Origin: WHSP01 sp040905505
Lineage (GTDB): Bacteria > Gemmatimonadota > Gemmatimonadetes > Longimicrobiales > Longimicrobiaceae
Direction of reading: 5' to 3'
Length of the DNA: 30,341 bases
Assembly (NCBI GenBank): GCA_040905505.1
Contig: JBBDRL010000075.1
Span: 1 to 30,341, forward strand
Part shown: one piece after another, positions 1-7,755 of the stretch
How positions within the stretch are numbered: the stretch's first letter is position 1
How the letters are laid out: each line of letters starts with the position of its first letter
Notes under the pieces: model-generated
Told to the model about the DNA's origin: nothing
Database searches by the model: none
What the model saw: only the letters and a program-made list of their open reading frames with translations
Position numbers and translations under genes: made by a program

Positions 1-118
1 ACCCGACGCGCCAATTTCGCCCCGAAACTGACTAAGTGAACAGTATTGGGGCTAAGGGTTCGGTGACCCCGTAGTCATCGCCGCGACCCGTGCATGGTCA
101 TCCCCGAACCCATCCACA

Positions 119-208
119 GTCATCCCCGCGAATGCGGGGATCCAGTACGGTGGCACAGCCCGCGCGAGGTCACCATCCAACTGGATCCCCGCCTGCGGCG
201 GGGATGAC
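119..208. repeat. Paired inverted palindromic repeat (REP/BIME-like)
   Basis: A palindromic unit at 119-147 (core CATCCCCGCG...CGGGGATCC) is followed after 31 nt by the same unit in opposite orientation at 179-208. Degenerate GTCATC half-units precede it (73-108). The same two-unit layout recurs at 22680-22869, so this is a dispersed family. The unit lies just upstream of the permease start. I see no gene in 1-238. Confidence 0.8.
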
Positions 209-238
209 TTCCGGGGCGACCACCCACACCACCAGGAG

Positions 239-1525
239 ATGACGTCTCACAAACGCACGAAAACCGCCACCCCGGGCGTGGCCGGAATGACGCTGCGGCG
301 CGACCTCGGGCTGCTGGACGCGGTCGGCGTCGGCTTCGGCGCCATCGTGGGCGCGGGGATCTTCGTGGTGACCGGCGTCGCCGCGGGAGTTGCGGGTCCG
401 GCATTCCTGGTCGGCCTCGTGATCGCCGCGATCGCGGCGACCTGCAATGCATTGAGCTCGGCGCAGCTCGCGGCCACCTACCCGCACGCGGGCGGCACGT
501 ACGAGTATGGCTATCGGGTGCTCAACCCGTGGGCCGGCTTCGCGGCGGGGTGGATGTTCCTGGCCGGCAAGATCGCAGCGGCAGGCACCGTGGCGATCGG
601 CCTCGCCGGTTACCTGGACGCTCTCATCCCCGGCCTGCCGCCACGCGCGATCGCGGTCGGCGCCATCCTTGTGTTTACGGGGGTCAACTACTTCGGGATC
701 AAACGTTCGAGTCGCGCCAACCTGGCGATCGTCGCGATCTCTCTGATGACCCTGCTTCTCTTCGCGGCCGTGGGGGCGGCTTCCTTCAGATTGGAGAACC
801 TGAGACCGTTCGCGCCGACCGGATGGCGCGGCGCGATGGAGGCCGCCGCGCTCCTCTTCTTCGCGTACACGGGGTATGCCCGAATCGCTACGCTGGCGGA
901 GGAGGTGCGTGATCCGCAGCGAACGATTCCCCGCGCCATCGGAATCACCATCGCCGGGGCCGTCCTGCTCTACTTCGCCGTGGCCGTCGTAGCTGTGGGG
1001 GTCGCGGGCGCCGAGGCACTCGGAGGGTCGGCCGCGCCGCTCCATGTCGCGGCGCTTCGCCTCCCGTACCCCTGGATGGCGACCGTCATATCGGTCGGGG
1101 GCGTGACCGCCATGCTGGGCGTGATCCTCTCCCAACTGCTCGGCCTCTCCCGGATGGGATTCGCTATGGCCCGACGCGGTGATCTGCCGGCGTTCATCGC
1201 GGACGTTCATCCGCGTTTCGGGGTGCCCGGCCGGGCCGTCCTGCTGATCGGTACGATCGCGGCCGTCGTGGCCGCCACCGGCAGCCTTCGCGGTGTCGCG
1301 TCGGCGGCCTCGTTCACGATCCTGATCTACTACGGCATCGCCAATCTATCGGCGCTACGCATGCCGGATGACGCGAAGCTCTTCACCGACGCCGTGCCGC
1401 TGATCGGCATGATCGCCTGCGGGGTGCTGGCGCTCTCTCTTGCCCCGCACGTGATTCTCGCCGGAACCGCCCTCCTCGGTGCCGGGCTGCTCGGCCGCGC
1501 GATATCGCTACGCCTTCGCGCCTGA
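239..1525 (+). CDS. APC-superfamily amino acid permease
   Basis: Predicted inner-membrane amino acid/polyamine transporter of the APC superfamily, 428 aa. The family signature of the broken first helix is visible (GAIVGAGIFVVTG, residues 34-46). The helix-6 region reads FFAYTGYARIATLAEEVRDP (about 207-226), typical of YfnA/cationic amino acid transporter-like members. The sequence contains roughly 11-12 hydrophobic stretches and has the usual family length. The substrate cannot be told. The ATG at 239 follows AGGAG with no spacer, which is awkward; Met17 at 287 would keep every membrane segment and is an alternative start. A 9-bp hairpin spans the stop codon. The gene is convergent with the sulfite-oxidase-like gene and appears monocistronic. 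Confidence 0.9.
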   Translation: MTSHKRTKTATPGVAGMTLRRDLGLLDAVGVGFGAIVGAGIFVVTGVAAGVAGPAFLVGLVIAAIAATCNALSSAQLAATYPHAGGTYEYGYRVLNPWAGFAAGWMFLAGKIAAAGTVAIGLAGYLDALIPGLPPRAIAVGAILVFTGVNYFGIKRSSRANLAIVAISLMTLLLFAAVGAASFRLENLRPFAPTGWRGAMEAAALLFFAYTGYARIATLAEEVRDPQRTIPRAIGITIAGAVLLYFAVAVVAVGVAGAEALGGSAAPLHVAALRLPYPWMATVISVGGVTAMLGVILSQLLGLSRMGFAMARRGDLPAFIADVHPRFGVPGRAVLLIGTIAAVVAATGSLRGVASAASFTILIYYGIANLSALRMPDDAKLFTDAVPLIGMIACGVLALSLAPHVILAGTALLGAGLLGRAISLRLRA

Positions 1526-1540
1526 CGAGCGGTCAGGCGC
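1518..1540 (+). terminator. Hairpin overlapping the permease stop codon
   Basis: Perfect 9-bp stem GCGCCTGAC / GTCAGGCGC (1518-1526 and 1532-1540) with a 5-nt loop. The stem contains the TGA stop at 1523-1525. There is no T-tract, so this is either a weak intrinsic terminator or a 3'-end stabilising hairpin. It lies between two convergent genes and could serve both. Confidence 0.5.
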
Positions 1541-1570
1541 CGTCGCTCACTCGGCCCGGAGCCCGTAGCG

Positions 1571-2773
1571 TCACCCGACCATGATCGTGCGGTGGAACAA
1601 CTCGTTGTTCTCCCAGCGCGTCCGCTTCATCTCGAGGTCGGCCGGCTGCGTTCGCCCACCGACGTCCGTCGCGCGGGAGACGAGCGCGTGCTCCCCATCC
1701 GAGAGGCCGGTGGCCTCCAGCGTGAAGAACGTCCAGCTATGGGGGTCGACCGGCCGCTCGAGGGTGGCTGCGCGCCACGAGCCATCGTCGATCTGTACTT
1801 CGACGGTCTCGAGCGGCGTGCCGTCCGTCCAGGCGGCCCCGAAGATCTTGAACTGGTCATCGGTGCGCGTGACGCGGGCGATGACCGACTTGGGGCGCTG
1901 ACGCGTCACCGACGTCTCGATCCATTCCGTCTCGCCATTCACCTCACGGGCCGTCAAGGTGACGTAATCGCGCGCCATGAAGCGCGTCATCAGGCGATCC
2001 GCGCTCACATCGATGCGGTTCAGCCACTTCACCTGACAGACGCCGTACCACCCCGGCACGACCAGCCGGACCGGGAAGCCGTGGACGACCGGCAGGGGCT
2101 GCCCGTTCATCTCGTAGGCCAGGATCGGGCTCGTCTCGGCAATCTGTTCGAAAGACATCGAGCGGGCGAAGTTCTGCTCGTACTCCTGACCGCGGATCTC
2201 CTCGGTCCCCTCGTCCGCCCCCCAGAAGTGGACCTCTCGCGCATCGGTCGTCGGCTGTATCTCCTCCAGAAGAAGCCGCAGGTCCGCGCCCGTCCAGGTC
2301 GCGTTCCCGACCATTCCGTGCAGACGGCCCCGACTGTTTCCTCCGCACTCGAACACGGTCGTGCGCTCCACTCGCGGACGCCGCTTCAGCTCATCGAGCG
2401 TCAGCACGATCGGGCGGTCCACCAACCCGTCCACTTGAAGCCGGTAGCTGGAAGCGTCGAGCTCCGGGTTGCCGTAGTGCGAAACCACGAAGTAGTCCTC
2501 GATCGGCGTCACCCACGACGTGAGGTCGCGTAGGTCCTGCGCGGTCAGATTCTCACCTGGCAGGCGCTCGGGCCCGTCTCGCCGAATCGCGAAATTGGCA
2601 GGAATGTCCGTGAACGGCACCACCGTCTCGGCCGATCGGAACCACTGCGCCGGCCATCCGGCCACGGGTGTCGTGGCGAGACCGACAGTCACGAGCCCGG
2701 TCTGGCGGAGCATCTCTCTGCGGCTGACGCCGCGACCGCGCGTCGGGATAGCCGGCTTGTCGTCTGGCTTCAT
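1571..2773 (-). CDS. Tat-exported sulfite-oxidase-family molybdopterin oxidoreductase
   Basis: Sulfite oxidase-like molybdenum enzyme, 400 aa. A twin-arginine signal (SRREMLRQ, about residues 18-25) implies export of the folded cofactor-loaded protein to the periplasm. The molybdopterin domain contains the expected molybdenum-ligand cysteine in FECGGNSRGR (Cys143) and the family block YEMNGQPLPVVHGFPVRLVV. A C-terminal dimerisation domain follows (about 285-400). No heme domain or cytochrome partner gene is visible, so the electron acceptor and substrate (sulfite or another) are unknown. The start was set at 2773 because AAGGAG sits 9 nt upstream; the longer frame from 2800 begins inside a dispersed repeat and has no ribosome-binding site. 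It probably has its own promoter, since 262 nt of repeats separate it from the gamma-glutamyltransferase gene. Confidence 0.88.
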   Translation of the reverse strand: MKPDDKPAIPTRGRGVSRREMLRQTGLVTVGLATTPVAGWPAQWFRSAETVVPFTDIPANFAIRRDGPERLPGENLTAQDLRDLTSWVTPIEDYFVVSHYGNPELDASSYRLQVDGLVDRPIVLTLDELKRRPRVERTTVFECGGNSRGRLHGMVGNATWTGADLRLLLEEIQPTTDAREVHFWGADEGTEEIRGQEYEQNFARSMSFEQIAETSPILAYEMNGQPLPVVHGFPVRLVVPGWYGVCQVKWLNRIDVSADRLMTRFMARDYVTLTAREVNGETEWIETSVTRQRPKSVIARVTRTDDQFKIFGAAWTDGTPLETVEVQIDDGSWRAATLERPVDPHSWTFFTLEATGLSDGEHALVSRATDVGGRTQPADLEMKRTRWENNELFHRTIMVG

Positions 2774-2795
2774 CACGTTGATCTCCTTGGAGCGT

Positions 2796-2952
2796 GTCAT
2801 CCGGAGGGAAGTCGAGTGATCCGCACCCGACCGCCGTCATCCCGAGCGAAGCCGAGGGATCTGCACTTCACTGCGCGCCGCAGGTGACCATCCCGAGTGG
2901 AGGTCCCTCGGCTTTGCTCGCGACGACGAGCGGCGGCTTTGCTCGCGACGAC
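2796..2952. repeat. Cluster of dispersed TCATCCCGAGCGAAG-type repeats
   Basis: Two direct copies of a unit reading GTCATCC-(G/C)GAG-GAAG...GATC-GCAC lie at 2796-2826 and 2836-2869. A degenerate inverted half follows, with the 18-mer GGCTTTGCTCGCGACGAC at 2910-2927 repeated exactly at 2935-2952. Related copies occur at 22599-22628 and 30201-30300. No gene is visible in 2774-3035. Confidence 0.75.
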
Positions 2953-2965
2953 ACGGGCCGGACGA

Positions 2966-2998
2966 CGGAGGCCTCCCATGAATCGCGGGAGGCCTCCG
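2966..2998 (-). terminator. Strong hairpin downstream of gamma-glutamyltransferase
   Basis: Perfect 12-bp stem CGGAGGCCTCCC / GGGAGGCCTCCG (2966-2977, 2987-2998) with a 9-nt loop, 37 nt beyond the stop of the minus-strand gamma-glutamyltransferase gene. There is no U-tract, but it is the strongest hairpin I found in the window and is well placed to end that transcript. Confidence 0.65.
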
Positions 2999-3035
2999 GT
3001 TGTCGCGAGCTACGTCATGCCTACCGACGTGCGGC

Positions 3036-4817
3036 TCAGGTACCCGCTGCGCCGGCGTCGTTCGAACGTGGGTCCGGAACGGCGACCCGCTCATCCGTTG
3101 CCGGGTCGATCGCGATCGAATGCGCCGCGCCCTGGCCGCCGCCGTGGCGAACCTCGTGACCCATCGCCTCGAGCTGCTGGATCACGCTCACATCATCGAG
3201 CCGCTCCTCCACGCTCAGCCGATCCGGCAGCCACTGGTGATGGGTCCGCGGGGCGGCGAGCGCATCCTCGATGCCCATCTCGAACTCGGCGAAGTTGAGC
3301 GTGAGGTGCAGCACGGTGTTGATGATCGTGCGGCCACCTGGACTGCCGTAGACCGCGACCAGCTCACCGTCACGCGCCAGGATCGACGGGGTCATGCTCG
3401 AGAGCATGCGCTGCTCGGGCCGCGCCAGGTTCGGCTCCGTGCCGATCTGACCCGACTCGGTCGTAAGATCGGGCCACGGGTTGAAATCGCCCATCTCGTT
3501 GTTGAGCAGGAAGCCGCCACCAGTCACCGTGATCTTCGAGCCGTAGCCGGACTCGAGCGTATAGGTGACCGATACCGCCATGCCCTCGGCGTCGACAACG
3601 GAGTAGTGCGTGGTCTCCGGGCTCTCGGGTGCCATGGCGATCTGATCCGGCGACGACACGCCCGCGAGCTGCGGGTTGATCGCGGCACGCTGCTCGGCCG
3701 CGTACTCCTTGCTCGTGAGCTGATCGATCGGCACGTCCCAGAAGTCGGTGTCGGCCACGTGCTGGGCACGGTCGCGATACGCGATACGCTGGGCCTCGGC
3801 GACGTGGTGGATGTACTCGGCGCTCGTCTGGCCCATCGCGTCGAGGTCGAAACCCTCCAGGATGTTGAGCATCTCGACGACGGCGATGCCGCCGCTGCTG
3901 GGCGGGGGCATGCCGATATACTCGTAACCGCGGAACGTCCCGGTGATCGGCTCTTTCTCCTGCGCCTCGTACTGCGCCAGGTCCTCCTCGGTGATGGCCC
4001 CATTGCCCCTGGCCATTTCCTCGACGATCAGCCGTGCCGTCTCACCGCGATAGAACCCATCGCGTCCCTCATTCATGATGCGCTCGAGGGTGCGCGCCAG
4101 ATCCGGTTGCTGCCACGTCTCGCCCGCCGCATAGGGAACCCCGTTGTTCGAGAACTTGGCCACGCTCGCCGGATACTGCGACATGCTGCCCTCGACCTGG
4201 TTCGCCAGCGACCCCGCCAGCGACTCGGAAAGGACGAAGCCTTCCTCGGCGAGCGTCACCGCCGGCCGCACCAGCTCTGCCCAATCGAACTGGCCGTAGC
4301 GCTCATGCGCGAGCGCGAAGCCGGCCACAGTGCCAGGAACGCCCACGGCGAGATGGCTTCGGGCCTGTACGTCGCGCGAGTATTCGCCATTCTCGTCCAC
4401 GAACATCTCCGGGTGCGCCGACAGCGGCGCCTTCTCGCGGAAGTTGAACGTCGTCGCGCGCCCATCGGGGAACCGCACGACCATGAAGCCGCCGCCGCCG
4501 ATGTTCCCGGCAGTCGGGTGCACGACTGCCAGGGCCAGCCCGGTCGCGATCGCAGCGTCGATGGCGTTGCCGCCCCGCTCCAGTACCCCGGCGCCGACCC
4601 GGCTCGCGATCTCGTTGGCCGAGACGACGGCTCCGCCGCTCGTGCGGACCGTCTGGCCGACCGTATTCGGATCGATGACCGGCTCGACGGCTATCTGACT
4701 CGACGTCTGGGCCCCGCCACACGCGGTCAGGAAGAGGCTGGCCGCGAGCGTGGCCGTCGTGACCGCGGGAAAACCGCGGGCGCACAGCCTGCGGAGAGGG
4801 TCGATCGTCAACACCAT
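3036..4817 (-). CDS. ggt: Gamma-glutamyltransferase, lipoprotein
   Basis: Gamma-glutamyltranspeptidase, an N-terminal-nucleophile hydrolase that cleaves or transfers the gamma-glutamyl group of glutathione and similar peptides; 593 aa. The self-cleavage site is visible as PE-TTHYSVVD, with Thr402 as the predicted nucleophile. The small subunit keeps the block LLNNEMGDFNPWP and the GSPGGRTIINTV glycine loop. The N-terminus has a lipobox (LTAC, Cys33), so the enzyme should be a lipoprotein outside the cytoplasm. The start at 4817 has GAGGAGGT with a 6-nt spacer; the longer frame to 4925 runs through the promoter. A dyad operator lies just upstream. The long plus-strand frame on top of it is a shadow. 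Confidence 0.93.
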   Translation of the reverse strand: MVLTIDPLRRLCARGFPAVTTATLAASLFLTACGGAQTSSQIAVEPVIDPNTVGQTVRTSGGAVVSANEIASRVGAGVLERGGNAIDAAIATGLALAVVHPTAGNIGGGGFMVVRFPDGRATTFNFREKAPLSAHPEMFVDENGEYSRDVQARSHLAVGVPGTVAGFALAHERYGQFDWAELVRPAVTLAEEGFVLSESLAGSLANQVEGSMSQYPASVAKFSNNGVPYAAGETWQQPDLARTLERIMNEGRDGFYRGETARLIVEEMARGNGAITEEDLAQYEAQEKEPITGTFRGYEYIGMPPPSSGGIAVVEMLNILEGFDLDAMGQTSAEYIHHVAEAQRIAYRDRAQHVADTDFWDVPIDQLTSKEYAAEQRAAINPQLAGVSSPDQIAMAPESPETTHYSVVDAEGMAVSVTYTLESGYGSKITVTGGGFLLNNEMGDFNPWPDLTTESGQIGTEPNLARPEQRMLSSMTPSILARDGELVAVYGSPGGRTIINTVLHLTLNFAEFEMGIEDALAAPRTHHQWLPDRLSVEERLDDVSVIQQLEAMGHEVRHGGGQGAAHSIAIDPATDERVAVPDPRSNDAGAAGT

Positions 4818-4867
4818 GAAGTTACCTCCTCGAGGTAGAATGCGCGGTACGGCCGCGCCCCAACTTC

Positions 4868-4925
4868 TTGCATCGGGCGATGCAAAATCTCTTGGTAGCG
4901 TACCGATGTCGGCGTACGTACGCAA
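4868..4925 (-). promoter_or_regulatory. Putative promoter and dyad operator of the ggt gene
   Basis: On the minus strand a TTGCGT box (4920-4925) and a TACGCT box (4897-4902) are 17 nt apart. Just downstream, across the expected first transcribed bases, lies the perfect dyad TTGCATCGGGCGATGCAA (4868-4885; 8-bp arms, 2-nt centre). It ends 50 nt before the start codon, a typical place for a repressor site. The regulator is unknown and no candidate is adjacent. Confidence 0.4.
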
Positions 4926-4963
4926 GATGATTGATCGTTGCGGAAGGTCGTGCCGCGCCGCGT

Positions 4964-7213
4964 TCAGGCGGCCGGGGCCGCGGCCAGACGCAGGGTGAAT
5001 GCGGCGCCATTGGGCGGCTCGCTCTCGACTTCCAGCTCGCCGTTCATCCCCCTCGCGAGCTCACGACTGATGGCGAGGCCCAGCCCGACGCCGTCCTGCG
5101 GGAAATGAAGGCTACGGTCGGCCTGCACGAAGGGCTCGAAGATCGTCCCTTGCTTTTCCGGCGCAATGCCGGGGCCGTTGTCCTGCACGCGTATGAGCAC
5201 CTCGTCGCGGACGCGCTCCGACGTCAGCCTGACCCAGCCGCCGCGAGGCGCGAACTTGATCGCGTTCGCGACGAGGTTGAGCAGGATCTGGTTCAGTCGC
5301 TCGTCGTCGGCAAGGACGAAAAGGTCGTCGGCGCCGCTCAATGTGCACTCGATGTCCTTGGCGCTCGCCAGCGGGCTGACCAGCGCCTCGAGGCCGGTCA
5401 GGATCTCGGCCACGGAGCACGGGCCGGTCACGATCTCCACCTGCCCCGCCTCCAGCTTCGCGAACGAGAGGATGTCGTTGATCAACCCCAGCAGGTGCCG
5501 CTGATTGGTCCTGATGCGCTCCAGCGCCCGGCGCTGGGCCGCGGTCGGCTCACCATGTATCCCGAGCTCCAGCAACTCCACGTATCCCCCGATCGCGTTC
5601 AGTGGGGTCCGCAACTCGTGGCTCATCACACCCAGGAACTGTGCCTTGGCGGCGTTCGCCGCTTCCGCCTCCTCCTTCGCCTCCCGGATCGCCCACTCGT
5701 CCCTGACGCGTGAGATGGCGAACGCGACCGTCCCGGCGATCGTCCGGCTGAGCTCCAGCTCGTCCGCCTGGAATTCGTGCGGCGCGTCGAAGTAGAGCAT
5801 GAACTTGCCCAGGAGCTGACCCCGCGATACGAGCGGGATGAACGCCATCGCCCGGATCCCCTCGCTCAGGATCGTCTCGCGAAGGTCGGCCGCGAGATCC
5901 TCGTCCGCGCCGACGTCCGCGATCACGAGCGCCTCGGGATCCGTCGTATCCGCGGACCAGGGACTGTGCCCATCGACCTCCTCGCGGTAGCCCTCCGAGA
6001 TGCCGCTCCACGCCTGGAACCGCATCACGCCGTGAGAATCGAAGAGCAGGACGGAGGCGCGGTCCACCGTCAGGCCACGTCGAAGACCGTCGAGCGCCAG
6101 GCGGTAGATCTCCTCCAACGCGCTGGCCTGCCCCACCGCCTCCGTGATCTCGTAGACGACCCGGAGCTGCTCGAAGCGTCGGCGCAGCGCCGCTTCGGCC
6201 TGCTCTCGCCGCCGCAACTCCGACCGCGCCTCCTGGAAGAGCCGCACGTTGTCCAATGCGAGTGCGGCGCGGCTGGCGACCTCCTTGGCGAATCCCAGGT
6301 CGTCCCCACTGTAGCGGTGCGTGGACCGCTCGGTCAGCGCCAGTGCGATGGCCCCTACGGTCCGGTCCCGGGCCCGCAACGGCAATACCATGCTCGACAC
6401 CGGGCCGAGCCGCTTCAACAAAACGTAGTACTCGTCTTCCGGCGCGACGACGCGGAGCGCGTCCTCTGAGATATCCTCCGCCAGTATCGCCTCGCCCGTG
6501 CGCATCACCGCGCCCGCCCCCGCCGCGTCCTCCAGCGTCGGCGGCGACAGCGACAGGAGCCGATTGAGCACCGGCTCCATCTCCACCTCCGCATGGGCGG
6601 TCCCGATCCGCCGGATCTGCCCGCCCACCGCGATGTACGTGACGCAGTAGTCGGCGAGCTCGGGCACCAGCAACTGACTCAGGTCGCGCAACAGGCGCTC
6701 GGCATCCAGAACGCTTCCCAACGCCTGGCTCATCTCCGAGAGCAACCGCCACCGCCGCTCTTCCCGCTTCATCCGCGTGATGTCCCGCGCAATCGTCGAT
6801 GCGCCTACCACCCGGCCAGCATCATCCTTGATGGGCGAAATCGTCAGCGCCACGTTCAGGCGCTTGCCGCCACGCGTCATCCGAATCGTCTCGTAGTGCC
6901 GGATCCGCTCACCCCGCCGCAGCCGCCGCATCAGCTCAGGTACATCGTTCTCCTCCTCGGACGGCGTCAGCATCGACACGTGACGACCGACCGCCTCCGC
7001 CGGCGTGTACCCGTAGAGCCGCTCCGCCGCTGAGTTCCAGCTCGTGATCACGCCCTCCAGGTCCTTCCCCAGAATCGCGTCGTCAGACCACTCCACGATC
7101 GCCGCCAGCAGACGCCGCGGATCCAGACCGTTCGCCATCTGCGAGTCAGATGACTCGCGGGTGCTCTGACTGTGCTTCGGTGCGGCCGGATCGGGACGCG
7201 ACGATTCGTTCAT
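4964..7213 (-). CDS. Soluble PAS-GAF-GAF sensor histidine kinase
   Basis: Cytoplasmic hybrid-sensor type histidine kinase, about 749 aa. Domain order: PAS (about 34-148), GAF (about 165-325), second GAF (about 350-505), a short coiled coil, HisKA with the phospho-acceptor His532 in the H-box MSHELRTPLN, then the ATPase domain with N-box (NLVANAIKFAP), G1 (DNGPGI) and G2 (GVGLGLAIS). I see no membrane segment, so it should sense an internal or diffusible signal. It has no receiver domain and no response regulator is adjacent, so its partner lies elsewhere. The start is uncertain: the frame is open to a GTG at 7333, but that would lie inside the blaI promoter. ATG 7213 (GAGAG nearby) is chosen, and ATG 7138 is also possible. 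It is divergent from blaI. Confidence 0.85.
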   Translation of the reverse strand: MNESSRPDPAAPKHSQSTRESSDSQMANGLDPRRLLAAIVEWSDDAILGKDLEGVITSWNSAAERLYGYTPAEAVGRHVSMLTPSEEENDVPELMRRLRRGERIRHYETIRMTRGGKRLNVALTISPIKDDAGRVVGASTIARDITRMKREERRWRLLSEMSQALGSVLDAERLLRDLSQLLVPELADYCVTYIAVGGQIRRIGTAHAEVEMEPVLNRLLSLSPPTLEDAAGAGAVMRTGEAILAEDISEDALRVVAPEDEYYVLLKRLGPVSSMVLPLRARDRTVGAIALALTERSTHRYSGDDLGFAKEVASRAALALDNVRLFQEARSELRRREQAEAALRRRFEQLRVVYEITEAVGQASALEEIYRLALDGLRRGLTVDRASVLLFDSHGVMRFQAWSGISEGYREEVDGHSPWSADTTDPEALVIADVGADEDLAADLRETILSEGIRAMAFIPLVSRGQLLGKFMLYFDAPHEFQADELELSRTIAGTVAFAISRVRDEWAIREAKEEAEAANAAKAQFLGVMSHELRTPLNAIGGYVELLELGIHGEPTAAQRRALERIRTNQRHLLGLINDILSFAKLEAGQVEIVTGPCSVAEILTGLEALVSPLASAKDIECTLSGADDLFVLADDERLNQILLNLVANAIKFAPRGGWVRLTSERVRDEVLIRVQDNGPGIAPEKQGTIFEPFVQADRSLHFPQDGVGLGLAISRELARGMNGELEVESEPPNGAAFTLRLAAAPAA

Positions 7214-7296
7214 GACTCTCGTGTGGGAGACCGGAAGACGCGCAACTCGTCGGTCAGGCCGCATGCCACAAGTGAGCTGCACGGGGCGGGCCGGTT

Positions 7297-7360
7297 TGCT
7301 ACGGCTTTTCCCGTTGACAAAATCGAGCTCCACGTTTATGCTACGGCAGAACCCGTAGAC
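7297..7360 (+). promoter_or_regulatory. blaI-type promoter with twin operators
   Basis: TTGACA (7314-7319), a 17-nt spacer and TATGCT (7337-7342) form a near-consensus promoter. Two near-identical 22-nt sites, 7297-7318 and 7339-7360, overlap the -35 and -10 boxes (17 of 22 positions match). Each reads TGCTACGG, 6 nt, then CCGTTGAC or CCGTAGAC; the second contains the perfect dyad CTACGG-N6-CCGTAG. Their starts are 42 bp apart, about four helical turns. BlaI/MecI repressors bind dyads with TAC...GTA-type cores near their own promoter, so these are inferred to be autoregulatory sites. Confidence 0.72.
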
Positions 7361-7374
7361 AGGAGAGATTTTTC

Positions 7375-7755
7375 GTGACGGAGATCAGTTTTACCCCGCG
7401 CGAGCTGGACGTGATGAGCATTCTGTGGCGCCGCGGATCGGGCACGGTGGCGGAGGTACGGGAGGAGCTGGGTGAGGACCTCGCGTACACTTCTGTTCTC
7501 TCCGCGCTGCAGACGCTGGAAGAGAAAGGATATGTCGACCATCGGCCTGAAGGTAGGGCCTATCGCTACACTCCTCGGGTCGAACCCGAAGAGGCCGGCG
7601 GCAGCGCACTCGCGCGGATACGGAATGCCGTCTACCAGGGGTCGGCGGAGCGACTTTTCGCTCAGCTGGTCGGGGACCGCGGTCTGAGCCGAGCGGAGCT
7701 GGAGCGAATGCGCCTGATTCTGTCGGAGCGGCTGAAGAAGGAGGAAGAGCCATGA
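7375..7755 (+). CDS. BlaI/MecI-family transcriptional repressor
   Basis: Winged-helix repressor, 126 aa. The N-terminal DNA-binding domain (FTPRELDVMSILWRRGSG through the wing RPEGRAYRYTP, about residues 5-62) is followed by a C-terminal dimerisation helix region containing ERLFAQLVGD. Family members are inactivated by proteolysis in that region. A GTG start with AGGAG 9 nt upstream is used. It sits right after the twin operators and its stop overlaps the start of the M56 peptidase gene by 4 nt (ATGA). That is the classic arrangement of repressor and membrane peptidase, so autorepression relieved by the peptidase is inferred. No beta-lactamase gene is linked, so the regulated trait need not be antibiotic resistance. 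Confidence 0.92.
   Translation: MTEISFTPRELDVMSILWRRGSGTVAEVREELGEDLAYTSVLSALQTLEEKGYVDHRPEGRAYRYTPRVEPEEAGGSALARIRNAVYQGSAERLFAQLVGDRGLSRAELERMRLILSERLKKEEEP

Noticed and set aside
2773..2800. Start of the sulfite-oxidase-like gene at 2800
   Set aside because: That start lies in a dispersed repeat and lacks a ribosome-binding site, whereas the ATG at 2773 has AAGGAG at good spacing.
3000..4838. 612-aa open frame on the plus strand
   Set aside because: It lies antisense to the gamma-glutamyltransferase gene, is rich in Arg/His, has no recognisable domain, and is explained by the GC-rich codon pattern of the real gene.
5550..6752. 400-aa minus-strand frame inside the histidine kinase
   Set aside because: Same strand, wrong frame; Gly/Arg-rich low-complexity product. 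The kinase frame carries all the domain motifs.
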